A DNA stretch of 64,000 bases from Pelagibacteraceae bacterium AG-390-L03 (GTDB lineage: Bacteria > Pseudomonadota > Alphaproteobacteria > Pelagibacterales > Pelagibacteraceae), in assembly GCA_003279685.1 (NCBI GenBank), contig QCHA01000005.1, forward strand, positions 1-64,000, written 5' to 3'. Positions within the stretch are counted from its first letter, which is position 1. Each line of letters starts with the position of its first letter. Made by a program: the position numbers and the translations under genes. Below are positions 13,312-25,053 of this stretch, in pieces. The notes beneath the pieces were generated by a model, which saw nothing but the letters and a program-made list of their open reading frames with translations, was not told the DNA's origin and ran no database searches.

Positions 13312-13607
13312 TGGCTAGATCAGTATGGAAAGGACCTTTTGTTGAAGAAAGCTTAATGAAAAAAGTTGATAAATACAAAGATGATCCGAAAAAAATTCCA
13401 ATTAAAACATGGTCAAGAAAGTCAACAATATTACCAGACTTTGTTGGCGTTAGTTTTCAAATTTATAATGGTAAAAAATTTATACCAATTACTATTTCAG
13501 AAGACATGGTTGGACATAAACTGGGAGAATTTTCACCTACAAGAACTTTTTATGGTCATACACCAGCAGACAAAAAAGCTAAACCCGCAACAGCGGCTAA
13601 AAAATAA
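13311..13607 (+). CDS. rpsS: 30S ribosomal protein S19
   Basis: [15 protein letters not shown]...[28 protein letters not shown]. Confidence 0.98.
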   Translation: MARSVWKGPFVEESLMKKVDKYKDDPKKIPIKTWSRKSTILPDFVGVSFQIYNGKKFIPITISEDMVGHKLGEFSPTRTFYGHTPADKKAKPATAAKK

Positions 13608-13609
13608 AT

Positions 13610-14008
13610 ATGAATAAGACAAAGAAAAAAAATAGAAAAAAAGTAGATACAGTTAAATCTGTTAACAATAGTATAAGAACTAGTGTTAGAAAACTTAATC
13701 CTATTTTAAAAAGCATTGTTGGAAAAAAGGTTGATGTAGCTATTAGAGACTTACAATTCTCGGCTAAAAGAATAAGCAAAGATATAAGAAAAACAATAAG
13801 TTCTGCAGTTGCAAATGCAGAAAACAACTTTCAATATGATATTGATAATTTGGTAGTCAAAGAAGCATATTGTGGAAAAAAAATTGTAATGAAAAGATTT
13901 AGACCAAGAGCAAAAGGGAGAGCTGCGCCAATTTTAAAACCTTGGTCAACTGTAACTATAATTTTATCAGAAGTTAAACAAATGGAGAGTCATGGGACAA
14001 AAAGTTAA
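13610..14008 (+). CDS. rplV: 50S ribosomal protein L22
   Basis: [25 protein letters not shown] motif; position between rpsS and rpsC. Confidence 0.96.
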   Translation: MNKTKKKNRKKVDTVKSVNNSIRTSVRKLNPILKSIVGKKVDVAIRDLQFSAKRISKDIRKTISSAVANAENNFQYDIDNLVVKEAYCGKKIVMKRFRPRAKGRAAPILKPWSTVTIILSEVKQMESHGTKS

Positions 14009-14672
14009 TCCTGTAGGTTTTAGATTGGGTATCAATAGAGGTTGGGACTCTGTTTGGTATGCTAAGAAAAAAGATTTTGGAAATTATTTAATTGAAGATT
14101 TTAAAATAAGAGACTACATCAAAAAAAATGTAGTCAATTCTGGTGTATCAAAAGTCATGATAGAGAGAACATCTAATAAATGTTATGTTACTATTTACAC
14201 TTCTAGACCAGGATTTGTTATTGGAAAAAAAGGAAGTGATATCGATAAAATTAAAAATAATTTATCAAAATTTACAACTAATGAAGTTGCATTAAATATA
14301 AAAGAAGTAAAAAAACCAGAAACTAACGCATATTTAGTTGCAGAGAATATTGCACAACAATTAGTAAAAAGAATTTCGTACAGAAGAGCCATGAAGAGAT
14401 CTATGCAATCATGTATTAGATTGGGAGCAAGAGGAATTAAAGTTTCTATTAGTGGAAGACTTGGTGGAAATGAAATAGCAAGAACTGAATGGTTAAGAGA
14501 AGGCAGCATACCTTCACATACTTTAAGAGCAGATATTGATTATGCTGAAGCAGAGGCTTTAACTACATACGGAATTATTGGAATTAAAGTTTGGATTTAT
14601 AAAGGTGAAGTATTTGCAAGAGAATTTAGCCAAGAAACTAACAAAGTAATACTTAATGAGGGTAAAGGATAA
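13992..14672 (+). CDS. rpsC: 30S ribosomal protein S3
   Basis: [24 protein letters not shown]; overlaps rplV by 17 nt. Confidence 0.98.
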   Translation: MGQKVNPVGFRLGINRGWDSVWYAKKKDFGNYLIEDFKIRDYIKKNVVNSGVSKVMIERTSNKCYVTIYTSRPGFVIGKKGSDIDKIKNNLSKFTTNEVALNIKEVKKPETNAYLVAENIAQQLVKRISYRRAMKRSMQSCIRLGARGIKVSISGRLGGNEIARTEWLREGSIPSHTLRADIDYAEAEALTTYGIIGIKVWIYKGEVFAREFSQETNKVILNEGKG

Positions 14673-15082
14673 TGCTTCAACCAGTTAGAACTAGATGGAG
14701 AAAAGCTCATAAAGGAAGAATCCATGGAACTGCTACAAGAGCAAGTTCTATTAATTATGGAGCATTTGCTTTGAAAGCTTTACAGCCAGAGAGGATTACT
14801 GGAAAACAAATTGAAGCTGCTAGAGTGGCATTAACTAGACATATGAAAAGACAAGGAAGAGTATGGACCAGAGTATTCCCAAATATTCCTGTATCAAAAA
14901 AACCTATCGAAGTAAGAATGGGTAAAGGTAAAGGAAATCCAGAATTTTTTGCTTGCAGAGTGAAACCAGGGAGAATTTTATTTGAAGTTGATGGTGTGTC
15001 AGAGCAAATAGCAAAAGAAGCTCTTTATAAAGCATCAGCTAAATTACCGATTAAAACAAAAACTATTAAGAGGTTTGCTTAA
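14672..15082 (+). CDS. rplP: 50S ribosomal protein L16
   Basis: 136 aa; [16 protein letters not shown]...[26 protein letters not shown]. Confidence 0.98.
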   Translation: MLQPVRTRWRKAHKGRIHGTATRASSINYGAFALKALQPERITGKQIEAARVALTRHMKRQGRVWTRVFPNIPVSKKPIEVRMGKGKGNPEFFACRVKPGRILFEVDGVSEQIAKEALYKASAKLPIKTKTIKRFA

Positions 15083-15083
15083 T

Positions 15084-15275
15084 ATGAAAAAACAAGAGAT
15101 CAAAAAATTATCTAAAGACGAAATGATTAAAAATATTGATAAATTAAAAAAAGATCTTTTTAATTTTAGATTTCAAAAGATGAATTCACAAGTAACAAAC
15201 CCTTCAAAAATTGGTGAAACAAAGAAAACAATTGCAAGGTTAAAAACTATATTAAAAGGAAAAATTAATGCCTAA
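15084..15275 (+). CDS. rpmC: 50S ribosomal protein L29
   Basis: Small Lys-rich ORF between L16 and S17; ATG at 15084 preferred over the upstream TTG at 15075. Confidence 0.92.
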   Translation: MKKQEIKKLSKDEMIKNIDKLKKDLFNFRFQKMNSQVTNPSKIGETKKTIARLKTILKGKINA

Positions 15276-15504
15276 AAAAATATTAACTGGGATAGTAATA
15301 AGCGATAAACCAAACAAAACTATAACTGTAATGGTTGAAAGAAAATATTCTCATCCTGTACTTAAAAAAGTAATTAAAGTAAGAAAAAATTACAATGCTC
15401 ATGATGAAAATAATACTTTTAAAACAGGTGATAAGGTTTCAATTATTGAAAGTAAGCCGTTTTCAAAAAATAAAAAATTCCAAGTAATGGAGAATACAAA
15501 ATAA
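15268..15504 (+). CDS. rpsQ: 30S ribosomal protein S17
   Basis: [29 protein letters not shown]. Confidence 0.96.
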   Translation: MPKKILTGIVISDKPNKTITVMVERKYSHPVLKKVIKVRKNYNAHDENNTFKTGDKVSIIESKPFSKNKKFQVMENTK

Positions 15505-15872
15505 TGATTGGTGTACAAACAGAGTTACAAGTAGCAGACAATACTGGTGCTAAAAGAATAGAATGTATAAAAGTACTTGGCGGGTCTAAAAGAAGATACG
15601 CTAGTATTGGTGATACTATTGTGATTGCTGTGAAAGAAGCAATACCTAAAGGAAAGGTAAAAAAAGGTACAGTTCATAAAGCAGTCGTAGTAAGGGTTAA
15701 AAAAGGAATTCACAGAAATGACGGTTCAAAAGTTAAATTTGACAATAACGCTGCCGTTTTAGTTGATGATAAAGGTGAACCGGTGGGAACAAGGATTTTT
15801 GGACCTGTAACTAGAGAATTAAGAAGTAGAGGACAAATGAAAATAATTTCATTAGCACCGGAGGTTTTATAA
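15504..15872 (+). CDS. rplN: 50S ribosomal protein L14
   Basis: [37 protein letters not shown]. Confidence 0.98.
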   Translation: MIGVQTELQVADNTGAKRIECIKVLGGSKRRYASIGDTIVIAVKEAIPKGKVKKGTVHKAVVVRVKKGIHRNDGSKVKFDNNAAVLVDDKGEPVGTRIFGPVTRELRSRGQMKIISLAPEVL

Positions 15873-15873
15873 T

Positions 15874-16119
15874 ATGATTAAAAGGGGTCTAAAAGTTAGA
15901 GTTTTAACAGGTAAAGATAAAAAAAAAGAAGGTGAAGTCATTGAAATTGATAGACCTAACAATAGAGCAAAAGTTAAAGAAATTAATATGGTTAAAAAAC
16001 ACGTAAAAACGACCAAAGAGAAAAAAGGTGGAATTGTATCAAAAGAGAGCTTTATTCATTTATCAAATCTTAAGTTAATTGACGAAAAAGCAATAAAAAA
16101 AACACAGGCTAAAAAATAA
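15874..16119 (+). CDS. rplX: 50S ribosomal protein L24
   Basis: KOW-like [38 protein letters not shown]. Confidence 0.96.
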   Translation: MIKRGLKVRVLTGKDKKKEGEVIEIDRPNNRAKVKEINMVKKHVKTTKEKKGGIVSKESFIHLSNLKLIDEKAIKKTQAKK

Positions 16120-16673
16120 TGACACCAAGATTAAAAGAAATTTACAGTAAAGAAATTCAACCAGCTTTAAAAGATAGCTTGGGTTTAAAAAATATTTTTA
16201 TGACACCTAGAATTGAAAAAATAGTTTTGAATATGGGGCTTGGCCTAGATGGCGCTGATGCAAAAATTCTAAAAGCTGCAGAAGATGATTTAGGAAAAAT
16301 AACTGGTCAAAAACCTGTAATTACAAAATTTAAGAAATCAGTTGCAAACTTTAAAACAAGAAAAGGCTCAAATGCTGGCTTAAAAGTGACATTGAGAAAA
16401 AATAAGATGTACGAGTTTATTGACAGACTAGTAAATATTGCATTACCTAGAATTAAAGATTTCAGAGGTCTATCTCCAAAAGGATTCGATAAATTTGGCA
16501 ATTATACGTTTGGAGTTAAAGAACACATAATTTTTCCAGAAGTTAGTTTTGATAGAGCAGATAAAGTACGTGGATTAGACATCGTAGTTGTAATTAAAGC
16601 TTTAAACAAAGACCATGCATTTGCTTTATTAGAAAAAATGAATTTCCCATTTATTAAAAAAGGAGACAATTAA
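16119..16673 (+). CDS. rplE: 50S ribosomal protein L5
   Basis: MTPRLKEIY...TGQKPVITKFKKSVANFKTRKGSNAGLKVTLRKNKMYEFIDRL. Confidence 0.98.
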   Translation: MTPRLKEIYSKEIQPALKDSLGLKNIFMTPRIEKIVLNMGLGLDGADAKILKAAEDDLGKITGQKPVITKFKKSVANFKTRKGSNAGLKVTLRKNKMYEFIDRLVNIALPRIKDFRGLSPKGFDKFGNYTFGVKEHIIFPEVSFDRADKVRGLDIVVVIKALNKDHAFALLEKMNFPFIKKGDN

Positions 16674-16675
16674 TC

Positions 16676-16981
16676 ATGGCTAAAGTAAGTGCTGTAAATA
16701 AAAACGATAAAAGAATTAAACTTTCTGACAAGCTTTATAAAAAAAGACAAAGTTTAAAAAAGATAATTATGGATAAAAAATTACCTTTAGAAGAAAGATT
16801 TAAAGCACAGCAAAAGTTATCTCAAATGCCAAGAAATTCAGCAAAAATAAGAGTGATGAATAGATGCAAAATTACAGGTAGACCTCATGGGGTTTATAGA
16901 AAATTAAAAATATCAAGAATAGCTTTAAGGGACTTAGGTTTAGCTGGATTAATTCCAGGAATGACTAAGTCAAGCTGGTAG
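16676..16981 (+). CDS. rpsN: 30S ribosomal protein S14 (zinc-independent type)
   Basis: 101 aa; RCKITGRPHGVYRKLKISRIALRDLGLAGLIPGMTKSSW; no CxxC pairs. Confidence 0.97.
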   Translation: MAKVSAVNKNDKRIKLSDKLYKKRQSLKKIIMDKKLPLEERFKAQQKLSQMPRNSAKIRVMNRCKITGRPHGVYRKLKISRIALRDLGLAGLIPGMTKSSW

Positions 16982-16992
16982 AAAGGAAAATT

Positions 16993-17388
16993 ATGAGTTT
17001 AAGTGATCCAATTGGAGACATGATAGCAAGAGTAAAAAATGCTCAAGCTCGAAATCATAAAAAAGTAGCATTGCCCTCTTCGAACTTTAAAACTAAAATA
17101 GCTGATATTCTTAAGAGCGAAGGATTTATTAAAGATTTTAAAATTGATGCTGAGGATAAAAAACCTACTTTATCTTTAGAACTTAAGTATCATTCAGGTA
17201 ACCCTGTTATCAGCGCTTTTGAACGTGTATCAAAACCTGGAAGAAGAATTTTTTCTAGTGCAGAAAGTTTACCGAAAGTTAACAATGGATTAGGTATAGC
17301 AATTATCTCTACACCCAAAGGTGTGATGACAGATATTGATGCAAGAAAACAACGTGTTGGTGGCGAAATAATTTGTAAGGTATTTTAA
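16993..17388 (+). CDS. rpsH: 30S ribosomal protein S8
   Basis: SDPIGDMIARVKNAQ...GLGIAIISTPKGVMTDIDARKQRVGGEIICKVF. Confidence 0.98.
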   Translation: MSLSDPIGDMIARVKNAQARNHKKVALPSSNFKTKIADILKSEGFIKDFKIDAEDKKPTLSLELKYHSGNPVISAFERVSKPGRRIFSSAESLPKVNNGLGIAIISTPKGVMTDIDARKQRVGGEIICKVF

Positions 17389-17927
17389 TGTCTAAAATTG
17401 GTAAAATAAGTATTTCAATCCCCGAAAAAGTTAAAGTTGTTTTAGCTGGAAATATAATAAATATTGAAGGTCCTTTAGGAAAAAAATCATTAGACATTGA
17501 TTTAGAGATGTTCAATCTTGATATCAAAGAAGGTAAAGAAATATCAATTAAACCAAAAAAAATAGATCAAAATACCAAAAGACTTTGGGGAATGAATAGA
17601 AGTTTGATCAATAATGCGGTAATTGGATCAAGTACAGGATATGAAAAAATCCTTGAACTAGTTGGAGTTGGTTATAGAGCTGCTTTAAAAGGAAAACAGC
17701 TAAACCTTCAACTTGGTTATAGTCACGATATTAACTATGACATTCCTGATGGTATAAAAATTGAAGTTGAAAAACAAACAACTTTGAAGATATCAGGCTC
17801 AGATAAGCAACAAGTTGGGTCTGTTGCTTCAAAAATTAAAACATACAGAAAAATTGAGCCTTATAAAGGTAAAGGAATACGTGAAAAAGGACAATATGTT
17901 CTCAAAAAAGAAGGAAAGAAAAAATAA
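17388..17927 (+). CDS. rplF: 50S ribosomal protein L6
   Basis: [42 protein letters not shown]. Confidence 0.98.
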   Translation: MSKIGKISISIPEKVKVVLAGNIINIEGPLGKKSLDIDLEMFNLDIKEGKEISIKPKKIDQNTKRLWGMNRSLINNAVIGSSTGYEKILELVGVGYRAALKGKQLNLQLGYSHDINYDIPDGIKIEVEKQTTLKISGSDKQQVGSVASKIKTYRKIEPYKGKGIREKGQYVLKKEGKKK

Positions 17928-18283
17928 TGAAACTAAATACAAGCATTAGAAAAAGATTTAGAGTTAGCAACAAGGTTAAAAAGGTTGCTTCTAATAATAG
18001 ATTCAGACTATGTATTTCTAGATCATCAAAAAATATTTCTGCACAAATAATTGATGATATTAATAAAGTTACATTATTGTCCGCTTCTTCTGTTGAAAAA
18101 GATATTAAATCAGGAGAAAAAGTTAATAAAACAGAACTTTCTAAAATAGTTGCAACAAAACTTGCAAAAAAAGCTCAAGAGAAAAAAATTACTAAAATTT
18201 ACTTTGATAGAGGTATCTATAGATATCATGGAAGAGTTAAAGTATTTGCTGAAACCTTACGTGAAAATGGAATGGAATTTTAA
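17927..18283 (+). CDS. rplR: 50S ribosomal protein L18
   Basis: [29 protein letters not shown] motif. Confidence 0.97.
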   Translation: MKLNTSIRKRFRVSNKVKKVASNNRFRLCISRSSKNISAQIIDDINKVTLLSASSVEKDIKSGEKVNKTELSKIVATKLAKKAQEKKITKIYFDRGIYRYHGRVKVFAETLRENGMEF

Positions 18284-18285
18284 TT

Positions 18286-18801
18286 ATGGAAAATTTTAAA
18301 GACAAAAAAACTGACGATATTTTAGAAAAATTAGTTCATATCAACCGTATTACAAAAGTAGTTAAAGGTGGACGTAGATTTGGTTTCTCTGCTTTAGTAG
18401 TTGTAGGAAATCAAGCAGGTAAAATTGGTATTGCTCATGCTAAAGCAAAACAAGTACCAGATGCAATTAAAAAAGCAAATGAAGTTGCTAGAAGAAAATT
18501 AATACATATACCATTAAGAGAAGGAAGAACAATTCATCACGATGTTAAAGCAAAAGATGGATCAGGAAGAATTGTTCTTAGAGCAGCATCTAAAGGAACT
18601 GGAATTATTGCAGGTGGACCAGTTAGAGCTGTATGCGAAGTATTAGGTGTTAAAGATATAGTTGCAAAATCAATGGGAACTTCAAACGCACATAATGTTA
18701 TTAGGGCGACTATGAAAGCATTATTAAAACAAAATTCGCCAAAACAAATTTCAGCAATTAGAAATAAAAAGATTTCTGAAATAGTTGAGAAAAGAGGATA
18801 A
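18286..18801 (+). CDS. rpsE: 30S ribosomal protein S5
   Basis: INRITKVVKGGRRFGFSALVVVGNQAGKIGIAHAKA. Confidence 0.98.
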   Translation: MENFKDKKTDDILEKLVHINRITKVVKGGRRFGFSALVVVGNQAGKIGIAHAKAKQVPDAIKKANEVARRKLIHIPLREGRTIHHDVKAKDGSGRIVLRAASKGTGIIAGGPVRAVCEVLGVKDIVAKSMGTSNAHNVIRATMKALLKQNSPKQISAIRNKKISEIVEKRG

Positions 18802-19253
18802 TGATAACTTTAAATACTAAAGATAAAATTAATAAATCTAAAATGCGTGTTGGTAGGGGCATTGGCTCAGGTAAAGGCAAAACCTCAGGAAGAGGTGTCA
18901 AGGGTCAAAAATCTAGATCTGGTGTTGCTATTAAAGCTTTTGAAGGTGGACAAATGCCTTTATACAGAAGATTGCCTAAAAGAGGGTTCAACCCTATTTC
19001 AAGAGTAAACATAGCAATAATGAATCTTGAAAAAATTCAATCATTTATTAATGAAAAAACAATTAATCCTAGTGAAACTATAAATATGGAATTGCTTAAA
19101 AAATTAAAATTGATTAATAAAAATTCTCAAAAGCTTAAGATACTTGGAACTGGGGAGATTAAGGATAAAGTTAACATAGAGGCAGATTTAGCATCTAAAT
19201 CAGCAATAGAAAAACTAGAGAAAATTAGTGGATCTATTCAATTGAAAAAATAA
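18801..19253 (+). CDS. rplO: 50S ribosomal protein L15
   Basis: RVGRGIGSGKGKTSGRGVKGQKSRSG; start overlaps the rpsE stop. Confidence 0.97.
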   Translation: MITLNTKDKINKSKMRVGRGIGSGKGKTSGRGVKGQKSRSGVAIKAFEGGQMPLYRRLPKRGFNPISRVNIAIMNLEKIQSFINEKTINPSETINMELLKKLKLINKNSQKLKILGTGEIKDKVNIEADLASKSAIEKLEKISGSIQLKK

Positions 19254-19262
19254 TAAATTCAA

Positions 19263-20543
19263 ATGAGTGCGTCGTCATCATCAAACGATTTAAGAAATAG
19301 AATACTATTTACAATTTTCATACTTGCAGTTTATAGATTCGGTACTTTTGTACCATTACCAGGCATAGATCCTGAACAACTTAAGGTGATGATGGATGGT
19401 AACCAAAAAGGGTTGCTTGGAATGTTTAACGTATTTGCAGGTGGAGCAGTTAGTAGAATGGCTATATTTGCATTAGGCATAATGCCTTATATTTCATCTG
19501 CAATTATAGTTCAATTATTAACGGGAGTTTCTGAGTATTTTAAAAATCTTAAAGCTCAAGGTGAAACTGGAAGAGCAAAAATCACACAAATTACAAGATA
19601 CGGAACAGTGTTATTAGCTACAGTTCAAGGATATGGCTTATCAGTAGGTTTAGAGTCTTCAGCTGATCTAGTAATTAATCCAGGAGCATTTTTTAAAATT
19701 ACAACTGTTACAACTATTGTAGCAGGGACAATGTTTTTAATGTGGCTTGGTGAACAAATTACTCAAAGAGGAATAGGTAATGGTATTTCTTTAATAATTT
19801 TTGCCGGAATAGTTGCTGAAATTCCAAGAGCATTGGTTACAACTTTTGAACTTGGCCGTACTGGAGCTGTATCAACATTTATGATTTTAGCTATATTTGT
19901 TCTTTTAATTGCAACAATTTTATTTGTAGTTTTTATGGAAAGAGCTTTAAGAAAAATTTTGATTAATTATCCAAAAAGACAGATGGGAAACAAAATGTAT
20001 GGTGGAGAGTCATCACACTTACCATTGAAAATTAACCAAGCTGGTGTTATACCGGCAATTTTTGCTTCAGCTTTATTATTACTACCAGTAACTTTTTCAA
20101 ATTTTTCTTTTTCAAATAATGATACTTTTTTAAATTTAAGTTCTTATTTCACTCAAGGACAACCTCTTTATATGTTGTTGTATGCATCTGGAATAATATT
20201 TTTTACTTTTTTCTATACATCCATAACTTTTAATCCTACAGAGACTGCAGATAACTTAAGAAAGTATGGTGGTTTTGTTCCAGGAATAAGACCTGGTGAA
20301 AGTACAGCTCTATATATCCAAAACATATCAACTAAATTAACAACAATAGGTGCATTATATTTAACTCTAGTTTGTTTAATGCCAGAATTTTTAATTGCTA
20401 ATTATCCAATACCTTTTTATTTAGGTGGTGCTTCAATTTTAATTGTTGTAGTTGTTGCTATAGACACAGTGACACAAATTCAAACAAGATTAATGAGTTC
20501 TCAATATGAACAATTAATCAAGAAAACAAAATTTGGTAAGTAA
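19263..20543 (+). CDS. secY: Preprotein translocase subunit SecY
   Basis: 426 aa multi-TM; GTFVPLPGID, PYISSAIIVQLL, RGIGNGISLIIFAGI. Confidence 0.98.
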   Translation: MSASSSSNDLRNRILFTIFILAVYRFGTFVPLPGIDPEQLKVMMDGNQKGLLGMFNVFAGGAVSRMAIFALGIMPYISSAIIVQLLTGVSEYFKNLKAQGETGRAKITQITRYGTVLLATVQGYGLSVGLESSADLVINPGAFFKITTVTTIVAGTMFLMWLGEQITQRGIGNGISLIIFAGIVAEIPRALVTTFELGRTGAVSTFMILAIFVLLIATILFVVFMERALRKILINYPKRQMGNKMYGGESSHLPLKINQAGVIPAIFASALLLLPVTFSNFSFSNNDTFLNLSSYFTQGQPLYMLLYASGIIFFTFFYTSITFNPTETADNLRKYGGFVPGIRPGESTALYIQNISTKLTTIGALYLTLVCLMPEFLIANYPIPFYLGGASILIVVVVAIDTVTQIQTRLMSSQYEQLIKKTKFGK

Positions 20544-21107
20544 GTGAATATTATTTTATTTGGGCCCCCAGGCGCAGGTAAAGGCACTCAGTCAAAGTAT
20601 TTAGTTCATAAACTAAATAATTTTCAAGTTTCTACAGGTGATATTCTAAGAGAAGAGATTAAAAAAAATTCAGATATTGGTCAACAAATAACAACTAGTA
20701 TGAATGAAGGTAAATTTGTTAGTGATGAAATTGTTAACGCATTGATTAAAAAATTAATAGATGATCCTCAGAAAAAAGACAAATTAATATTTGATGGATA
20801 TCCTAGATCATTAAGTCAGGCAAAATATTTAGATTTATTGTTAGGTAAATCAAATCAAAAAATTGACCATATTTTTTTTCTAAATGTAAACAAAAATATA
20901 ATTATAGAAAGAATTAAAAAAAGAAAAATATTAGAAAATAGATCTGATGACAATATAGATACTATTCTTAAAAGATACGATACATATATGGTAACCACTA
21001 GACCTGTGTTAGATTACTATTCTAAGAATCCAAATTTCCATGAGATTAATGGAACTCAAGAAATTGATAAAATAACAAAGGAAATAGAGGTTTTTATCAA
21101 TGTTTAA
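20544..21107 (+). CDS. adk: Adenylate kinase (GTG start)
   Basis: MNIILFGPPGAGKGTQSKYL; FDGYPRSLSQA. Confidence 0.97.
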   Translation: MNIILFGPPGAGKGTQSKYLVHKLNNFQVSTGDILREEIKKNSDIGQQITTSMNEGKFVSDEIVNALIKKLIDDPQKKDKLIFDGYPRSLSQAKYLDLLLGKSNQKIDHIFFLNVNKNIIIERIKKRKILENRSDDNIDTILKRYDTYMVTTRPVLDYYSKNPNFHEINGTQEIDKITKEIEVFINV

Positions 21108-21111
21108 GACA

Positions 21112-21139
21112 TTGACTTTAGGTAATCTTATTATATAAA
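21112..21139 (+). promoter_or_regulatory. Candidate promoter for the rpsM-rpsK-rpoA-rplQ unit (TTGACT-N16-TATAAA)
   Basis: -35 TTGACT at 21112-21117 and -10 TATAAA at 21134-21139, 24 nt before the rpsM ATG. Confidence 0.5.
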
Positions 21140-21163
21140 AGGCACAAAATTATCACAAAAACT

Positions 21164-21547
21164 ATGGCTCGTATCGCAGGTATCAACATTCCACAAAATA
21201 AGCTTGTTCATATAGGTCTTACATACATCTATGGAATTGGTAATAAATTTTCTAGTCAAATTTGTACTTCACTTGAAATTCCGAGAGCAAAAAGAATTAA
21301 CGAATTAACAGACGATGAAATTTTAAAAATTAGAGAATATATTGATGCTAACTTTAAAGTAGAGGGCGATCTTAGAAGAGACTACTCTCTTACAATTAAA
21401 AGATTAATAGACTTAGCTTGTTACAGAGGAACAAGACACAGAAAAAAATTACCTGTTAGAGGTCAAAGAACAAGATGCAATGCTAGAACAAGAAAAGGTA
21501 AAGCAATTGCTATCGCTGGAAAAAAATTAACTCCAACTAAAAAATAA
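21164..21547 (+). CDS. rpsM: 30S ribosomal protein S13
   Basis: [13 protein letters not shown]...[27 protein letters not shown]. Confidence 0.98.
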   Translation: MARIAGINIPQNKLVHIGLTYIYGIGNKFSSQICTSLEIPRAKRINELTDDEILKIREYIDANFKVEGDLRRDYSLTIKRLIDLACYRGTRHRKKLPVRGQRTRCNARTRKGKAIAIAGKKLTPTKK

Positions 21548-21549
21548 TT

Positions 21550-21999
21550 ATGGCTAAAGCTGATAAAGTTGAAAATAAAGATCAGAAGGTAGAGAAATCT
21601 TCAAAAAAGAGTAACAAAAGTTCTTATTCAAAAAAGAAAAAAATTAAAAAAAATATTTTAAATGGTATTGCCTATGTGCAATCTACTTTTAATAATACAA
21701 TAATTTCAATTGCTGATACTAATGGAAATGTAATATCTTGGGCATCTGCTGGGCAAAAAGGTTTTAAAGGATCAAGAAAGTCAACTCCTTATGCAGCGCA
21801 AATTGCTGCTGATGCTGCTGCTTCTAAAGCATTAGAATATGGAATGAAAACTTTATCTGTTGAAGTAAAGGGCCCTGGCTCTGGACGTGAAACAGCTTTA
21901 AGAGCATTGCAAGCAAGAGGTTTTAAAATTTTATCAATAAAAGATACAACACCCATGCCTCATAATGGAACTAGACCACCAAAGAAAAGGAGAGTTTAA
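21550..21999 (+). CDS. rpsK: 30S ribosomal protein S11 with Lys/Ser-rich N-terminal extension
   Basis: [46 protein letters not shown]. Confidence 0.98.
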   Translation: MAKADKVENKDQKVEKSSKKSNKSSYSKKKKIKKNILNGIAYVQSTFNNTIISIADTNGNVISWASAGQKGFKGSRKSTPYAAQIAADAAASKALEYGMKTLSVEVKGPGSGRETALRALQARGFKILSIKDTTPMPHNGTRPPKKRRV

Positions 22000-23027
22000 T
22001 GGAAGTCGAAAATGTAAATGTAAAAAATTGGAAATCGCTAATTAAACCATCTAAATTAGATGTTCAAATTAGTGAAGATCTAACCCATGCAAAAATTATC
22101 GCAGAACCCCTAGAAAAGGGTTACGGTTTAACTTTAGGTAATTCTTTAAGAAGAATTTTACTTTCATCAATAAGAGGTGCAGCGGTTACTTCAATTCAAA
22201 TTGATGGAGTTTTGCATGAGTTTACTTCTATAAAAGGTGTAAGAGAAGATGTTACTGATATAGTTTTAAATGTTAAATCTTTAGCTTTGAAATGTAATTC
22301 TGAAGGAACAAAAAAACTTATACTTGATGCAAAAGGACCTGGTGAAATTAAAGCTTCTGATATAGCGCAAGTAGCAGATGTTGAAATATTAAATCCTGAA
22401 TTAGTAATATGTAATCTTGATGAAAATACCAATTTTCATATGGAAATGAATGTAAATACTGGAAAAGGATATGTGCCAGCTGATTTAAATAAACCAGAAG
22501 AACCACCACTTGGTCTAATAGCGATAGACTCACTATATAGTCCTGTTAAAAAAGTTTCTTATTCAATAAGTACTGCAAGAGAAGGTAAGGCATTAGATTA
22601 CGATAAACTTATTATGGAAGTTGAAACTAACGGTTCTATATCAGCAGAAGATGCCGTTGCTTATTCAGCAAGAATTTTTCAAGATCAACTAAAAATGTTT
22701 GTTAATTTTGATGAGCCAGTTGAAGCTCCTGTGAAAGAAGTATCAACAGAACCTGAATTTAATAAAAATTTATTAAGAAAAGTTGATGAACTTGAACTTT
22801 CAGTTAGATCGATGAATTGTCTTAAAAACGACAATATAATTTACATCGGGGATTTAGTTCAAAAATCTGAGGGAGAAATGTTAAGAACACCTAATTTTGG
22901 AAGAAAATCTTTAAATGAAATTAAAGAGGTTTTAACTGGAATGTCTTTATATTTAGGAATGGAAATTCCAAATTGGCCACCTGATAATATCGCAGAAATG
23001 TCTAAAAAATTAGAGGAAGCTATCTAA
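21999..23027 (+). CDS. rpoA: DNA-directed RNA polymerase subunit alpha
   Basis: [29 protein letters not shown]-terminal [14 protein letters not shown]. Confidence 0.99.
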   Translation: MEVENVNVKNWKSLIKPSKLDVQISEDLTHAKIIAEPLEKGYGLTLGNSLRRILLSSIRGAAVTSIQIDGVLHEFTSIKGVREDVTDIVLNVKSLALKCNSEGTKKLILDAKGPGEIKASDIAQVADVEILNPELVICNLDENTNFHMEMNVNTGKGYVPADLNKPEEPPLGLIAIDSLYSPVKKVSYSISTAREGKALDYDKLIMEVETNGSISAEDAVAYSARIFQDQLKMFVNFDEPVEAPVKEVSTEPEFNKNLLRKVDELELSVRSMNCLKNDNIIYIGDLVQKSEGEMLRTPNFGRKSLNEIKEVLTGMSLYLGMEIPNWPPDNIAEMSKKLEEAI

Positions 23028-23470
23028 TGAGACATGGAATGGCAAATAAGAAGTTAAATAGAACTTCAGAACATAGAAAAGCTCTTTTAAAGAATATGTT
23101 GAATTCTTTAATTAAATATGAGCAAATCAAAACTACTTTGCCAAAAGCTAAATTTTTAAAACCACAAGCTGATAAAATTATTACACTTGGAAAAAAAGAA
23201 ACATTGCAAACGACAAAAATGTTAGTTTCTAAATTGCAAGATATTAAATCAGCCAATAAAGTAAAAAAAACACTCTCAAAAAGATATGAAAAAAGAAATG
23301 GTGGATATACTAGAATTATTAAAGCTGGATTTAGATATGGGGATAATGCACCTATGGCTATTATTGAATTTGTAGATAGAGATGTTGAAGCAAAAAGAGT
23401 AGATAAGCCTAAAAAAGACGCTTCAAAAGAAACACCTAAAGCTGAAGAAAAGAAGCAAGCAACAGCATAA
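23027..23470 (+). CDS. rplQ: 50S ribosomal protein L17
   Basis: [42 protein letters not shown]. Confidence 0.97.
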   Translation: MRHGMANKKLNRTSEHRKALLKNMLNSLIKYEQIKTTLPKAKFLKPQADKIITLGKKETLQTTKMLVSKLQDIKSANKVKKTLSKRYEKRNGGYTRIIKAGFRYGDNAPMAIIEFVDRDVEAKRVDKPKKDASKETPKAEEKKQATA

Positions 23471-23480
23471 ATTTTAAAGT

Positions 23481-24398
23481 ATGAAAAAGTCATATACCGT
23501 TGATTCAACGTGTAATGACATGCGTATAGATCGTTGGTTAAGATTTAAAGTAGGTAAAATTCCACAAGGATTAATTGAAAAACATTTACGATCTGGAAAA
23601 ATAAAAATAAATAAAAAAAAAATTAAGAGTTCAACCAAAGTTAAAACAAACGATATTATAAATATTTTTGATTTAGATTTTAAAGAAACAATAATTAAAA
23701 AAAAAATTAAATTTGAACCTTCCAAGGAAATTATAAAATCTAATGAGGATCAAATTATTGATAACAACGAAAATTTTATAGTATTAAATAAAAGCTCAGG
23801 TATTTCAGTTCAAGGCGGAACTAAATCAAAAAAGAATTTAGTAGATATTTTTGCTAAAAGTGAAATCTTTCAAGGCACAAAACCTTATTCAGTTCATAGA
23901 TTGGATAAAGATACCTCGGGTGTTTTCATAATGGCTAAGACAAGAGAGTCTGCACAATTATTAACCTCTTTGTTCAGATTACGAAAAGTTCATAAAACAT
24001 ATCTGGCAATTTGTCATGGTGAATTAAATAAAGATTTTGGAGAATGGAATGATGATCTTATTCGATATGATGGAGAAAGAAAAATTATAGAAAAGGCAAA
24101 AACAATTTATAAAGTTTTAGATAAAAATTCAGAAGCAACCTTGGTCGAATTAAAACCTATTACCGGCCGCAAGCATCAACTTAGAAAACAATTATATGCT
24201 TTAGGACAGCCAATATTTGGTGACATCAAATATAAATTATCTAATTCTTCCAGAGGTTTAAATAAAAATTTAATGCTTCATTCATACCAGATTAAATTTA
24301 TTATAGATAATGTTAAACATACATACACTGCTTTGCTACCTGATTATTTTAGAAAATTATTAAAGACAAAAAGACTCAGATTTTCAGGTTTGAAGTAA
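23481..24398 (+). CDS. RluA-family 23S rRNA pseudouridine synthase (RluC-like, S4 domain)
   Basis: N-terminal S4-like region; [17 protein letters not shown] motif; [22 protein letters not shown]. Confidence 0.93.
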   Translation: MKKSYTVDSTCNDMRIDRWLRFKVGKIPQGLIEKHLRSGKIKINKKKIKSSTKVKTNDIINIFDLDFKETIIKKKIKFEPSKEIIKSNEDQIIDNNENFIVLNKSSGISVQGGTKSKKNLVDIFAKSEIFQGTKPYSVHRLDKDTSGVFIMAKTRESAQLLTSLFRLRKVHKTYLAICHGELNKDFGEWNDDLIRYDGERKIIEKAKTIYKVLDKNSEATLVELKPITGRKHQLRKQLYALGQPIFGDIKYKLSNSSRGLNKNLMLHSYQIKFIIDNVKHTYTALLPDYFRKLLKTKRLRFSGLK

Positions 24399-24993
24399 AT
24401 TTTTCTATTAATAAATTATCTAAGTTTGAATAGTCATTATCAGCAATACTAATTAAATTTGTGATCCCTTTATCTTCAATTCCACAGGGTATAATTTTTT
24501 TATATTGATCAAGATTATTGTTTATATTTATTGCAAACCCATGATATGCAATCCACTTTTTTATTCTTATGCCAATTGCTGCAACTTTATTTGTTGTGTA
24601 ATTTTTTTTATGCCAAATTCCAACATTATCTTTGTCTGAAAATGTTTCTATATTGTAATCTTTTAAAGTTTCAATAATTGATTTTTCAATACAAGTAATA
24701 AATTTTCTAATGTCTTTTTTTTTTCTTAAATCAAGAACAAAATAACAGATTAATTGACCTGGTGCATGACAAGTTATTTTACCACCACGATTACTTTTTA
24801 TTAGATCTATAGATTTATCTAAAATCTCATTTTCTTTATAGCTTGTACCTGCTGTAAATATTTCATTATGTTCCAAGGTCCAAATAAGTTCCTTATCTTT
24901 ATTCTTGTGTAAATCTTCTAATCTTTTCTCCAAAAAGTTTATTGCATCAGAATAATTTATTGGTTTTATTGACTTTTTGATCTCTATATTCAT
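24376..24993 (-). CDS. lipB: Lipoyl(octanoyl) transferase
   Basis: [22 protein letters not shown] and [23 protein letters not shown]; 3' end overlaps the convergent rluC-like gene by 23 nt. Confidence 0.95.
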   Translation of the reverse strand: MNIEIKKSIKPINYSDAINFLEKRLEDLHKNKDKELIWTLEHNEIFTAGTSYKENEILDKSIDLIKSNRGGKITCHAPGQLICYFVLDLRKKKDIRKFITCIEKSIIETLKDYNIETFSDKDNVGIWHKKNYTTNKVAAIGIRIKKWIAYHGFAININNNLDQYKKIIPCGIEDKGITNLISIADNDYSNLDNLLIEKFTSNLKI

Positions 24994-25053
24994 TTATAAA
25001 TTGTATTATCTTAATTATCTATTAATAGTCCAATCTAAATTATAGGTAGATTT

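Noticed and set aside
14195-14509. 104-aa minus-strand ORF inside rpsC
   Set aside because: Antisense shadow of rpsC.
23020-23508. 162-aa minus-strand ORF antisense to rplQ
   Set aside because: Complete overlap with a certain ribosomal gene; hydrophobic composition typical of the reverse strand of Lys-rich AT-rich genes.
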